Assembly (NCBI GenBank): GCA_963779645.1
Contig: CAVZYX010000015.1
Location: 124,001 to 188,000 of the forward strand
DNA: 64,000 bases
Source: CALMBW01 sp963779645
GTDB taxonomy: Bacteria; Actinomycetota; CADDZG01; WHSQ01
Direction of reading: 5' to 3'
Shown: positions 24,500-34,403 of the stretch, in pieces
Position numbering within the stretch: the stretch's first letter is position 1
Layout of the letters: each line of letters begins with the position of its first letter
The notes under the pieces: model-generated
Database searches by the model: none
What the model was told of the DNA's origin: nothing
Seen by the model: the letters and a program-made list of their open reading frames with translations, nothing else
Program-made: the position numbers and the translations under genes

Positions 24500-27049
24500 T
24501 TAGGGCCAGGCTACTTGGCCTAGGTCCATCTTGTTGCTTAGGTCCTCGTGCTTCGGCACCACTCGCACGACGTATCCGTAAAGGCCCGCTTCTTCCGCTA
24601 TGAAACTTCCGCGGTAGGTGCAGGTGCCGTGCTCGCAACTCTCCGCCGTCATCTCGGCAGGTTCCGGATCCATAAGCTCGCCATTGGCCCCAACTCGACC
24701 GTGCACGAGTTCGACGCTTAGATCGTCGGTCGACAAATGGCCGATCTGAATCGTTGCGACGACCGTGCGCTTCTCGCCAAGATCCGCCGAGTTGAGATCA
24801 CCCTCAACGTTCAGAACCTTGACCGCGGTCCACGCCTCTTGCATGCGCGCCTTCCAGGCAGCCAGTTCTTTGGCCTTCGCGAAGGAATCGGCCCGCAACC
24901 GTTCGCCGTGTTGCGCGGCGGGCAGATAGAGATCCTCGACGTAGTCGCGCACCATACGATCGGCGCTTACGAAGGGACCTAGCGTTTGGAGTGAAGCCTT
25001 CATACGCTCGACCCAACGACGAGGGACCGGGCCTTCCGGACGATCGTAGAAACGTGGGACGACATCGCGTTCAAGAAGATCGTAGAGAGCCGAAGCCTCA
25101 ACTTTGTCTTGATAGTCGGGGTCGTTATACGTCTCGACGGTACCGATCGCCCATCCGTTCATTCCGTCGTAGGTTTCGTCCCACCAACCGTCCAAGACCG
25201 AGAGGTTCAGTTCGCCGTTAAGGGCAGCTTTCATGCCACTGGTTCCAGACGCTTCCATCGGCCGGCGGGGATTGTTCAACCACACATCTGCTCCCTGCAC
25301 GAGGAAGCGAGCCACTTCGATGTCGTAGTCCTCGATGAATGTGAATCTGGAACGCACCTGGGGATCCGCAGCGAAGTGCACCAACTGCCTGATCAATTCC
25401 TTGCCAGGGTCATCCAAAGGATGGGCCTTGCCGGCGAAAACGATCTGGATCGGCCTATCTCCCGACAGCAGTAGCCGCTTCAATCTGTCGACGTCGCTCA
25501 GGATCAACGTCCCGCGTTTGTACGGTGCGAAACGACGCGCGAATCCGATGGTCAGGATGCTCGGATCCAGAACTTCGTCGGTCCATGCGGCTTCGGCCTC
25601 GGCGACCCCTCGAGCGAGCAACTGCTTCTTCAGACGATCTCGCACGAAGTAGACGAGGCGCTCGCGAGCTCTCTCGCGCGCTCTCCACAGCTCTGCGTCG
25701 GGGATCTCTTGCACCTTCGACCACTTGCTATTGCCTGTCTCGGCCCATTCGGGCGGGAAGCGTCTGTCGAGCACTTCGCTGATCTCGGGCCCCAACCAGG
25801 TAGGAACGTGAACACCGTTGGTGACGGAACCGATGGGAACCTCATCGGCGGGAACGTCGGGCCACAGGTCGTTGAAGATATGTCTCGAAACCTCGCCGTG
25901 GAGCTTGCTAACGGCATTGGACCGGCTGGCGAGCCGAAAGCCCATGACCGCCATGTTGAATGAAGAGGACTCGATATCGGCAGGCTTCGATGCTTGCCCC
26001 AGTTCCATGAGTTTTTCGAAAGTGATGCCCAGCTCCTCGACGAACGAAGTGAAGTAGCGCTCCATCAGATCGACATCGAAAACGTCGATGCCCGCCGGGA
26101 CAGGGGTGTGTGTCGTGAACAGGGTCGACGCTCTCACGGCCTCCAACGCTTCATCGAACGAGAGCCCCTCGTCCGCTATCAGCTGTCGGATACGTTCGAG
26201 TCCCATGAACCCCGCGTGACCTTCGTTCGTGTGGAACACGTCGGGTTCGTGTCCGAGAGCCTGCAGGGCGCGCACGCCACCGATACCGAGCACGATCTCC
26301 TGACGGAGGCGATGCTCCGTTCCACCTCCATAGAGACGGTCGGTGACGATCCGTTCCTCGGGGCGGTTCTCCTCGATGTCACAGTCGAGGAGGAGTAGCG
26401 ATATCCGGCCGACCTGAGCCAGCCACACGTGCGCGGAGCAGGTTACGTCCGCCAGGTCCACCGCCACCTTGAGAGGTGTTCCATCTTCGCCTCGCAATAG
26501 AGAAAGAGGCATGCCGTGTGGGTCGAGGGCCGGGTAACGCTCCTGCTGCCAGCCGTCGACGTTGAGGTGTTGCCTGAAGTAGCCCTGGTGATAGAGCAAC
26601 CCCACCGCGACCAGCGGGACGCCGAGGTCGCTCGAGGCTTTCAGGTGATCCCCCGCTAAGACACCGAGTCCGCCGGAATAGATGGGCAGCGCTTCACTCA
26701 CACCGAATTCGGGTGACAGATACGCGATATCCACACCTGGGTCGCCGTTCTCTCTCTTCTGGAACCAGCGTGGTTCGGTCAGGTACTTCTCGAGGTCCTC
26801 TTCGACGCTTGCCAGGAAAGAAAGGAAAGGGGCATCCTCGAGGAGCTCGTCCAAGCGTTCCTTCGAAACGAGTCCCAGGGTCTTCACCGGATCGTGGCCG
26901 GCTCGTTCCCAGGCCTCTGGATCCACCCAGCGGAACAGATCCGCTGTCTTCGAATCCCATGACCATCTCAGGTTGAGGGCGATCGGAAAGAGCGACTTGA
27001 GGGGGTCCGGCAACGACGCACGGACCGCGAAACTCCTGAGGGCCTTCAT
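24500..27049 (-). CDS. glgP: Alpha-glucan phosphorylase (GT35, with DUF3417 N-terminal domain)
   Basis: An 849-residue phosphorylase that releases glucose 1-phosphate from glycogen or malto-oligosaccharides. It has the DUF3417 N-terminal part (PLKSLFPIALNLRWSWD) typical of actinobacterial and archaeal short phosphorylases. The PLP-binding Lys is in EASGTSGMKAALNGELN, with the phosphate-site segment GFARRFAPYKRG before it. The ATG at 27049 gives the family start MKALRSFAVRASLPDP; an ATG at 27067 is also possible. It diverges from glgE and converges on treY, so it has its own promoter in the middle of the glucan region. A C-terminal extension of about 120 residues is usual for this type. Confidence 0.92.
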   Translation of the reverse strand: MKALRSFAVRASLPDPLKSLFPIALNLRWSWDSKTADLFRWVDPEAWERAGHDPVKTLGLVSKERLDELLEDAPFLSFLASVEEDLEKYLTEPRWFQKRENGDPGVDIAYLSPEFGVSEALPIYSGGLGVLAGDHLKASSDLGVPLVAVGLLYHQGYFRQHLNVDGWQQERYPALDPHGMPLSLLRGEDGTPLKVAVDLADVTCSAHVWLAQVGRISLLLLDCDIEENRPEERIVTDRLYGGGTEHRLRQEIVLGIGGVRALQALGHEPDVFHTNEGHAGFMGLERIRQLIADEGLSFDEALEAVRASTLFTTHTPVPAGIDVFDVDLMERYFTSFVEELGITFEKLMELGQASKPADIESSSFNMAVMGFRLASRSNAVSKLHGEVSRHIFNDLWPDVPADEVPIGSVTNGVHVPTWLGPEISEVLDRRFPPEWAETGNSKWSKVQEIPDAELWRARERARERLVYFVRDRLKKQLLARGVAEAEAAWTDEVLDPSILTIGFARRFAPYKRGTLILSDVDRLKRLLLSGDRPIQIVFAGKAHPLDDPGKELIRQLVHFAADPQVRSRFTFIEDYDIEVARFLVQGADVWLNNPRRPMEASGTSGMKAALNGELNLSVLDGWWDETYDGMNGWAIGTVETYNDPDYQDKVEASALYDLLERDVVPRFYDRPEGPVPRRWVERMKASLQTLGPFVSADRMVRDYVEDLYLPAAQHGERLRADSFAKAKELAAWKARMQEAWTAVKVLNVEGDLNSADLGEKRTVVATIQIGHLSTDDLSVELVHGRVGANGELMDPEPAEMTAESCEHGTCTYRGSFIAEEAGLYGYVVRVVPKHEDLSNKMDLGQVAWP

Positions 27050-27144
27050 CCGGCAACTGTGACGCATGCCAGGTAGGTAGGCAAACCGGGGTGAGCGGGT
27101 AAGAACGGGCGGTAGCCTGGGGGTTAAAGGAGCTGTCAGAGATA

Positions 27145-29106
27145 GTGAAACCCGACCTGAAGCGCGGCCACATAGTCATCGAACGGATCGAGCCCCAACT
27201 TGATGGGGGTCGTTTCCGTACGAAAGGGATCGTCGGAGACCTCGTTGAAGTCTCGGCTGATATCTACCGAGACGGGCCAGACCTGCTTCAAGCCGTGATC
27301 AAAGCCAAGGGTCCGAAGTCCAAGCGGTGGGTCGAATCACCGATGACGATGGTGGCCAACGACCGCTGGTCCGGCACATTCTCCCCCGATCACATCGGTG
27401 TGTGGCAATTCACGATCGAAGCATGGACGGACCGTTTCGCCACTTGGCGACGCCTGTTGATCAAGAAGGTAGAGGTCAACGACGACATCGAGCTCGAGCT
27501 ACAAGAGGGCGCGCTGCTTATCGAAGCTCACCTGAAAGCGATCCCCGCAAAGGAGCGCAAGAGCCTCGAGGACGCGATCGAGGTCATGAGGCAGCCGGCG
27601 AGCAAGGACAAGTCGACGTTCAGTGACCCTCGTGTTATCGCAGCGTTATCTGATGCGATCGGCTTGGCGATGCAGCGCTACCCGGATACTGACAGATCTA
27701 CGCTCTACAAACCTGCGCTTGAGATGTACGTGGATCGTGAGCGGGCGCGATTCGGAGCTTGGTACGAGTTCTTCCCGCGGTCTACCGGAGCCAAGGACAC
27801 GCACGGAACCTTCAAGACGGCGAGCAAACGACTGCCGGAGGTCGCCGATATGGGGTTCGACGTCGTTTACCTCCCCCCGATCCATCCGATCGGGACCGCT
27901 TTCCGCAAAGGCAAGAACAACTCGCTGAGAGCGGAGAAAGAGGACGTGGGAAGCCCCTGGGCCATCGGTGGCGTCGAAGGTGGCCACACGGCGGTTCACC
28001 CGCAGCTTGGAACGATCGAAGACTTCGATGCATTCGTCGCCGAAGCTCAGCGCAATAACCTCGAGGTGGCTCTGGATTACGCGATCCAAGCATCACCGGA
28101 TCATCCGTGGGTGAAAGAACATCCCGAATGGTTCCACCACCGGCCCGACGGTTCTATCCGCTACGCGGAGAACCCCCCGAAGAAGTATCAGGACGTCTAC
28201 CACGTCAACTTCGACACGGAAGATCCAGGGCCGCTCTGGGAAGAGCTGAAAGGCATCGTGGATTTCTGGATCGACCACGGTGTGAAGATCTTCCGTGTCG
28301 ACAATCCCCACACCAAGCCCTTCCCGTTCTGGGAATGGCTAATAGAAGCTGTCCACACCGAGCATCCGGACGTGATCTTTCTTGCCGAGGCTTTCACGCG
28401 GCCCCCGGTCATGCAGCAGCTTGCGAAGCTCGGCTTCACGCAGTCGTACACCTACTTCACCTGGCGAAACACCAAGCACGAGATCATCGAGTACATGAAC
28501 GAGCTGACGCAGACAGAGATGCGTTGGTATTTCCGCCCGAACTTCTTCACCAATACACCCGACATCCTGCACGAGTACTTGCAGCTTGGCGGGCCGCCGG
28601 CATTCAAGATCCGGTTCGTACTCGCGTCGTTACTCTCGCCGACCTACGGGATCTACTCGGGATTCGAGTTCTTCGAAAACACGCCGGTGGCGGAAGGTTC
28701 GGAGGAGTACTTGGATTCCGAGAAATACGAACTGAAGCACAGAGACCCGGATCAGGCGAGCCTCGTCGAGTACATCAAGACGATCAACGACACTCGGAGG
28801 AAGCATCCCGCCCTCGCCGAGTTGAACAACATCAGGGTCCATCACACGGACAGCGACAACATCCTTGCCTTCAGCAAGTCGTCCAGGGACTCTGACGCCG
28901 TCTTGGTGATCGTCAATCTCAATCCGCACCACTGGGAAGAGACAACGGTTCACCTCGACCTCGATGCCTTGGGCGTCGACCCCTACCACCCGTTCGAGGT
29001 GCACGACCTGATCACCGACAGCAAGTACGTCTGGCACGGCTCCGACAATTACGTGAGACTAGATCCGAGATCCGAACCAGCTCACATCTTCAAGATCGGA
29101 AACTAG
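27145..29106 (+). CDS. glgE: Alpha-1,4-glucan:maltose-1-phosphate maltosyltransferase
   Basis: A 653-residue GH13 enzyme that extends alpha-glucan chains with maltosyl units from maltose 1-phosphate. The N-terminal beta-domain (GRFRTKGIVGDLVEVSADIY) is followed by a barrel with GFDVVYLPPIHPIGTAFRKGKNN, the nucleophile in KIFRVDNPHTKPFPFWEWL and the acid in VIFLAEAFTRP, all typical of GlgE. GTG at 27145; AAAGGAG lies 12 bases upstream and TAGCCT (27113-27118) is a likely -10 box, so this message has a leader. treS follows after one base. Together with treS, mak and glgB it forms the complete GlgE pathway. Confidence 0.94.
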   Translation: MKPDLKRGHIVIERIEPQLDGGRFRTKGIVGDLVEVSADIYRDGPDLLQAVIKAKGPKSKRWVESPMTMVANDRWSGTFSPDHIGVWQFTIEAWTDRFATWRRLLIKKVEVNDDIELELQEGALLIEAHLKAIPAKERKSLEDAIEVMRQPASKDKSTFSDPRVIAALSDAIGLAMQRYPDTDRSTLYKPALEMYVDRERARFGAWYEFFPRSTGAKDTHGTFKTASKRLPEVADMGFDVVYLPPIHPIGTAFRKGKNNSLRAEKEDVGSPWAIGGVEGGHTAVHPQLGTIEDFDAFVAEAQRNNLEVALDYAIQASPDHPWVKEHPEWFHHRPDGSIRYAENPPKKYQDVYHVNFDTEDPGPLWEELKGIVDFWIDHGVKIFRVDNPHTKPFPFWEWLIEAVHTEHPDVIFLAEAFTRPPVMQQLAKLGFTQSYTYFTWRNTKHEIIEYMNELTQTEMRWYFRPNFFTNTPDILHEYLQLGGPPAFKIRFVLASLLSPTYGIYSGFEFFENTPVAEGSEEYLDSEKYELKHRDPDQASLVEYIKTINDTRRKHPALAELNNIRVHHTDSDNILAFSKSSRDSDAVLVIVNLNPHHWEETTVHLDLDALGVDPYHPFEVHDLITDSKYVWHGSDNYVRLDPRSEPAHIFKIGN

Positions 29107-29107
29107 T

Positions 29108-30799
29108 TTGCCAACCGGTGAAGTAAGGCCTGCCCCGCGGAGGCCGAGCGCTACCCGGGTCATCGGTGATCCCCTCTGGTACAAGAAGGCGGTCATCTAC
29201 GAGGCCTACGTTCGTTCCTTCTCCGATAGCAACGGAGACGGCTTCGGGGACTTCAAGGGTTTCACCGAGAAACTCGACTACCTCGAGTGGCTCGGGGTCG
29301 ATTGCATCTGGCTGCTCCCCTTCTTTCAGTCACCTCTGCGCGACGGCGGCTACGACATCAGCGATTTCTATTCGATCCTTCCCGAGTACGGGACTTTGAA
29401 CGACTTCATGGAGTTCCTGGAGGCAGCGCACCAGCGAGGGCTTCGCGTTATCTCCGACTTCGTCGTCAACCACACATCCGACCAGCATCCGTGGTTCCAA
29501 GAGTCGAGGATCCCCGGGTCGGACAAACGCGACTGGTATGTCTGGTCAGACGATCCGGAGCTCTACAAAGAGGCTCGGATCATCTTCATCGACACCGAGA
29601 AGTCCAACTGGACGTGGGACGAAACCGCCGGCGCGTACTACTGGCATCGCTTCTTCAGCCACCAGCCGGACCTGAACTACGAGAACGAGGATGTGCAGGA
29701 ACAGGTTCTGGCCGCTATGAAGTTCTGGCTCGACCTCGGGCTCGATGGATTCCGCCTCGATGCCGTTCCTTACCTCTTCGAGAAAGAGGGAACGAACTGC
29801 GAGAACCTGCCGGCGACACATACCTACCTGAAGCATCTGAGGGCCGAGATCGATAAGGACTATGAGGACGTCGTTCTCCTCGCTGAGGCGAACCAGTGGC
29901 CGGCCGATGTTGTCCAGTACTTCGGTGACGGGGACGAGTGCCACATGAACTTCCACTTCCCGCTGATGCCGCGCATGTTCATGGCTGCGCGCAGGCAGGT
30001 TCGTTACCCGATCGTCGAAATTATGGCCCAGACTCCACCGATCCCCGACAACTGCCAGTGGGGCATCTTCCTTCGCAACCACGACGAGCTAACGCTCGAG
30101 ATGGTCACGGACGAAGAACGTGACTACATGTACAACGAGTACGCGAAAGACCCGCGGATGAAGCTCAATGTGGGGATCAGGCGGCGGCTCGCTCCACTCC
30201 TCGATAACTCGCGCGCCCAGGTGGAGTTGTTCCACGCGATGTTGTTCTCTCTCCCTGGAACGCCCATCATCTATTACGGCGATGAGGTAGGGATGGGCGA
30301 CAACATCTACCTCGGTGATCGAGATGGCGTTCGTACTCCTATGCAGTGGTCGAGCGATCGGAATGCGGGCTTCAGCAAAGCCGACTTCGCTCAGCTCTAC
30401 CTTCCATTGCTGATGGATCCCGTTTACGGATATCAGGCGTGCAATGTGGAGGCCGAACAACGCAACCCCTCATCGTTCCTTCAATGGTTCCGACGCCTCC
30501 TTGCCGTCCGGCACCAACATCCGGTGTTCGGCATGGGCAGTTTCGAGGTGCTCGAGCCGGATAACCCAGCCGTGCTGGCCTACATACGCCGGTACAACGA
30601 TGACATCGTCCTCTGCGTGAATAACCTGTCGGGGCGGGCTCAAGCGGCCGAGTTAGACCTATCCCCCTTTGAGGGTATGTACCCGGTAGAGATGCTGGGG
30701 AGTGAGCGGTTCCCGCGGGTTGGAGAGCTGCCCTACCTCCTCACCTTCGGAGCGCACGCCTTCTATTGGTTCCAGCTGGTCCCCGAGGAGTCCCTATGA
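29108..30799 (+). CDS. treS: Trehalose synthase/maltose alpha-D-glucosyltransferase
   Basis: A 563-residue GH13 isomerase that interconverts trehalose and maltose. Motifs: YVRSFSDSNGDGFGDFKG near the start, DFVVNHTSDQHPWF, the nucleophile in DGFRLDAVPYL, the acid in VLLAEANQWP and RNHDELTLEM. It appears to start with TTG one base after the glgE stop; no better start codon precedes the conserved region. The final ATGA overlaps the maltokinase start. In the pathway it supplies maltose for Mak. No fused kinase domain is present; the kinase is the next gene. Confidence 0.93.
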   Translation: MPTGEVRPAPRRPSATRVIGDPLWYKKAVIYEAYVRSFSDSNGDGFGDFKGFTEKLDYLEWLGVDCIWLLPFFQSPLRDGGYDISDFYSILPEYGTLNDFMEFLEAAHQRGLRVISDFVVNHTSDQHPWFQESRIPGSDKRDWYVWSDDPELYKEARIIFIDTEKSNWTWDETAGAYYWHRFFSHQPDLNYENEDVQEQVLAAMKFWLDLGLDGFRLDAVPYLFEKEGTNCENLPATHTYLKHLRAEIDKDYEDVVLLAEANQWPADVVQYFGDGDECHMNFHFPLMPRMFMAARRQVRYPIVEIMAQTPPIPDNCQWGIFLRNHDELTLEMVTDEERDYMYNEYAKDPRMKLNVGIRRRLAPLLDNSRAQVELFHAMLFSLPGTPIIYYGDEVGMGDNIYLGDRDGVRTPMQWSSDRNAGFSKADFAQLYLPLLMDPVYGYQACNVEAEQRNPSSFLQWFRRLLAVRHQHPVFGMGSFEVLEPDNPAVLAYIRRYNDDIVLCVNNLSGRAQAAELDLSPFEGMYPVEMLGSERFPRVGELPYLLTFGAHAFYWFQLVPEESL

Positions 30800-32235
30800 A
30801 TATAGATGTGAAGCAACTTCGCGACGAGCTCACCTCGAAGAGGTGGTTCGGCGAGAAGGATCGCGCCATCAAGTCGGTCGACATCCACGATCAAGGGGTT
30901 CTCTCAGACGGGGACGAGGCATTGGTTCTGTGCATCATCCGCGTCAGCTTCGTCGACGGCGGAGAATCTCTCTACCATCTGCCTTTGCTCGTTTCGGGTA
31001 AGACGCAGCGCGACGCCAGTGAGAAACCCGAGCGACTTCGGGTCCTCGGAGAACTCCTCGCGCATGGCCAGCCGATAAAGGGTGACCATGGCGTCTTCCA
31101 CTTCAGTGGGCCGGGACTCGATCCGGGGAACCCGCCGGGATCTGGTTCCGTTCGTACGATCGACTCGGAACAATCGAACACGTCGATCGTGTTCGACGAC
31201 ACGATCATCTTCAAGTTCTTTCGGAAGATCGAGCCGGGTCCGAACCCCGATCTCGAGCTCAGCCGCCTTTTGACCAATGAAGGGTTCCGTCACATCCCAG
31301 AACAACTGGGCGAGGTCTTCTACGAGCCAACCCAGGACGCCGAGGTAGTGCCGGAGGAAACTCGGACGCCCGATATCGATCTTGGGATGGCTCAAAGGTT
31401 CGTCGAGGGAGCCCGCGAGGGCTGGGGGATCGCGCTCGATCACCTCGGTCGCTTGTTCGATGAGATCCACGATGCGGACGTTGCCGAAGATATGCGGACA
31501 CTCGTTGAAGACCGCTCCCAAGACCTGCTGTCTGCGATCGAGCAACTCGGAGAAGTCACGGCTTCGTTGCACGTAACGCTCTCGCGAGAAGACTTCGAAG
31601 ATGAGTTGCGGCCCGAACCGGTCACGCCGGAGGATCTGAATCATTGGGCGAGCACCGCCCTCCGGAGCCTCGACAATCTCTCTGGTCGCTCGGACGAGCT
31701 CAAGGCACTGGCTCCACGAGTGTCCGCCCAGATCGGAAGGATCAAAGAGTTAACCGAGGCGGGGTGGAGGACGCGTATCCACGGTGACTACCACCTTGGG
31801 CAGGTCCTTCGTGTTCCAAGGGTTTGGTACGTACTCGATTTCGAAGGTGAGCCCGCCCGTGCCTTGGAAGAACGCCGCAGCAAGCACTCCCCCCTGAAGG
31901 ACGTTGCAGGGATGCTGCGGTCGCTGAGCTACGCGGCGTACGCCGCTCTGTTTGAGCGCACCGAACCCGGCGCCGAGGTCTGGGGCGATCTGGAGCCCTG
32001 GGCGCTAACGTGGGAAGACCTAGCGCGGGAGCGATTCCTGACGACCTATCTCGCTAAGTCTCACGAGGGCCGCTTCCTGCCTGGTGATCATGATGAGCTG
32101 CAAACGCTGTTGGACTTCTTCGAGCTCGACAAGGCGATCTATGAAGTGGGATACGAGATGGGATCCCGGCCCGAGTGGGTGCGGATACCTCTTAAAGGTA
32201 TATCCAGAACCCTGGAGAGGAGCGAGCTCCGGTGA
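30796..32235 (+). CDS. mak: Maltokinase
   Basis: A 479-residue kinase that makes maltose 1-phosphate for GlgE. The N-terminal cap (LTSKRWFGEKDRAIKSVDI) is typical of maltokinases, and the kinase core carries the catalytic IHGDYHLGQVL and the metal-binding YVLDFEGEPARALEERR segment. The ATG at 30796 overlaps the treS stop (ATGA) with GAGGAG just upstream; the longer frame inside treS has no homology. It ends in a GTGA overlap with glgB. TreS and Mak as separate, adjacent genes match the arrangement in many actinobacteria. Confidence 0.93.
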   Translation: MNIDVKQLRDELTSKRWFGEKDRAIKSVDIHDQGVLSDGDEALVLCIIRVSFVDGGESLYHLPLLVSGKTQRDASEKPERLRVLGELLAHGQPIKGDHGVFHFSGPGLDPGNPPGSGSVRTIDSEQSNTSIVFDDTIIFKFFRKIEPGPNPDLELSRLLTNEGFRHIPEQLGEVFYEPTQDAEVVPEETRTPDIDLGMAQRFVEGAREGWGIALDHLGRLFDEIHDADVAEDMRTLVEDRSQDLLSAIEQLGEVTASLHVTLSREDFEDELRPEPVTPEDLNHWASTALRSLDNLSGRSDELKALAPRVSAQIGRIKELTEAGWRTRIHGDYHLGQVLRVPRVWYVLDFEGEPARALEERRSKHSPLKDVAGMLRSLSYAAYAALFERTEPGAEVWGDLEPWALTWEDLARERFLTTYLAKSHEGRFLPGDHDELQTLLDFFELDKAIYEVGYEMGSRPEWVRIPLKGISRTLERSELR

Positions 32236-34403
32236 CGCGGCGAAAGAGCGACGACCCGATCGAGCTACTGGTTCGCGGAGAACTTGCCGATCCTCATTCG
32301 GTGTTGGGACGGCACCCCCATGCTGACGGAACCCTGATCCGAACGCTACGACCCGAAGCATCCGAGGTGAAGGTGCTCGTCGGCGGCGAAGTGGCCGGCA
32401 AGCTCGAAAAGGTCCACCAGGCCGGGGTGTTCGAAGGAGTGATCGAAGAACCCGTAACCGAATACGAACTCGAAGTCGCCTACCCCCAAGGACAAACATT
32501 CACGATCAAAGATCCTTATGCCTTCCCTCCGACCCTCGGTGAGATCGATATCCATCTTGCGGGGGAAGGGAGCCACCGCAGGCTGTGGGAGAAGATGGGC
32601 GCGCACGTCCAACAGATCGATGGTGTGTCCGGCGTGAGTTTCGCGGTGTGGGCACCGAACGCGCGCAGTGTTCGCCTCGTCGGAGACTTCAACTCCTGGG
32701 ACGGGCGCCTGTGCCCGATGCGTTCATTGGGGTCGTCGGGTATCTGGGAACTGTTCGTACCCGATATCGGCCCTGGTGAGCTGTACAAGTTCGAGCTGAT
32801 AGCCCTGGACGGACGATTGGTCCTCAAGACCGATCCTTTCGCCTTCCGAACCGAGGTCCCGCCCAAGCACGCAGCGGTCGTTTACGAGAGTAAGTACGAG
32901 TTCGGCGACGCGAGATGGATGGCGGCTCGAGACAAGTGGGAAGCGCACCACGCTCCCGTCTCTAAGTACGAGGTCCATCTCGGTTCCTGGCGCCGGACGC
33001 CTGACGGGGAACCGCTCGGTTATCGAGACATTGGCGAGCAACTCGCCGATTACTGCACGGAGATGGGTTTCACGCACGTCGAGCTTCTACCGGTGGCCGA
33101 GCACCCATTCGGAGGCTCCTGGGGATACCAGGTCAGTCACTACTTCGCGCCGACGGCTCGTTACGGAACACCTGACGATTTCAAGGCGCTCGTCGACACG
33201 CTTCATCAAGCCGGGATCGGCGTCATAGTCGATTGGGTTCCGGCTCACTTTCCTCGAGACGAATGGGCACTCGCTCGCTTCGACGGAACCGCTCTGTACG
33301 AACACGCGGACCCGCGGAAGGGTGCGCACCCCGATTGGGGCACGCTGGTCTTCAACTACGGGCGCAACGAGGTGCGCAACTTCCTGATCTCGAACGCGCT
33401 GTACTGGATCGAGGAGTTCCATATCGATGGACTGCGCGTAGACGCGGTCGCTTCGATGCTCTACCTCGACTACTCACGCAAAGACGGCGAGTGGATCCCG
33501 AATCAGTTCGGGGGCCGCGAGAACCTCGAGGCGATCGAGTTCCTCAAAGAACTCAACACGGCCGTACATGGTGAACACCCCGGCGTGATGATGGTCGCCG
33601 AGGAATCGACGGCGTGGCCGGGCGTGAGCAGGCCCGTTCATCTCGGGGGCCTGGGTTTCGGATTCAAATGGAACATGGGGTGGATGCACGACACGCTCGA
33701 CTACTTCAGCCGCGACCCGATCCATCGACGCTTCCACCACAACAATCTGACCTTCTCGCTGGTCTACGCGTGGAGTGAGAACTTCGCCCTTCCCCTGAGC
33801 CACGACGAAGTCGTCCACGGCAAGGGGTCGTTGATCGCCAAGATGCCCGGTGACGTCTGGCAGATGGCTGCGAACCTTCGGTCCCTGTTCGCGTACATGT
33901 GGGCCCATCCCGGAAAGAAAGTGTTGTTCATGGGTGGCGAGATCGGCCAACTACGTGAGTGGAACCACGACCGGAGCCTGGACTGGCACCTGTTGGACGA
34001 CCCTCGTCACGCCGGCATCCAGCAGCTGGTCGGCGATCTGAACAAGGCCTACAAAGGCATCCCGTCCTTGTGGGATCTAGATCACTCGCCTGAAGGCTTC
34101 CGGTGGATCGACGCTAACGACGGTGACAACAACGTGCTGTCCTTCTACCGGCATTCTCCCCAGGACGAACGCAACCTCGTGTGCATCGCGAATCTGTCGC
34201 CGATCCCCCGCCACGGTTTCCGCGTTGGGCTTCCATCTCAGGGTCCGTTCCAGGAGATACTCAACACCGATGCCGACGTCTACGGGGGAACGAACATGGG
34301 CAACATGGGAGAAGTGATCCCCGAACCGGTGTCGTGGCATGGCATGGATCAGTCGGCTCTACTCACGCTTCCACCGCTGGCGGTGCTGTGGCTGTACGGA
34401 TAG
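32232..34403 (+). CDS. glgB: 1,4-alpha-glucan branching enzyme (GH13)
   Basis: A 723-residue branching enzyme that makes alpha-1,6 links in glycogen-like glucan. The N-terminal CBM48 domains (HSVLGRHPHADGTLIRTLRP, then VSFAVWAPNARSVRLVGDFNSWDG) are followed by the barrel with LPVAEHPFGGSWGYQ, the nucleophile in DGLRVDAVASMLYLDYSR, the acid in MMVAEESTAWP and PLSHDEVVHGKGSL. It starts with GTG overlapping the mak stop (GTGA). The next gene, a GH57 family member, starts inside its last 16 bases. Length and motifs are complete. Confidence 0.95.
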   Translation: MTRRKSDDPIELLVRGELADPHSVLGRHPHADGTLIRTLRPEASEVKVLVGGEVAGKLEKVHQAGVFEGVIEEPVTEYELEVAYPQGQTFTIKDPYAFPPTLGEIDIHLAGEGSHRRLWEKMGAHVQQIDGVSGVSFAVWAPNARSVRLVGDFNSWDGRLCPMRSLGSSGIWELFVPDIGPGELYKFELIALDGRLVLKTDPFAFRTEVPPKHAAVVYESKYEFGDARWMAARDKWEAHHAPVSKYEVHLGSWRRTPDGEPLGYRDIGEQLADYCTEMGFTHVELLPVAEHPFGGSWGYQVSHYFAPTARYGTPDDFKALVDTLHQAGIGVIVDWVPAHFPRDEWALARFDGTALYEHADPRKGAHPDWGTLVFNYGRNEVRNFLISNALYWIEEFHIDGLRVDAVASMLYLDYSRKDGEWIPNQFGGRENLEAIEFLKELNTAVHGEHPGVMMVAEESTAWPGVSRPVHLGGLGFGFKWNMGWMHDTLDYFSRDPIHRRFHHNNLTFSLVYAWSENFALPLSHDEVVHGKGSLIAKMPGDVWQMAANLRSLFAYMWAHPGKKVLFMGGEIGQLREWNHDRSLDWHLLDDPRHAGIQQLVGDLNKAYKGIPSLWDLDHSPEGFRWIDANDGDNNVLSFYRHSPQDERNLVCIANLSPIPRHGFRVGLPSQGPFQEILNTDADVYGGTNMGNMGEVIPEPVSWHGMDQSALLTLPPLAVLWLYG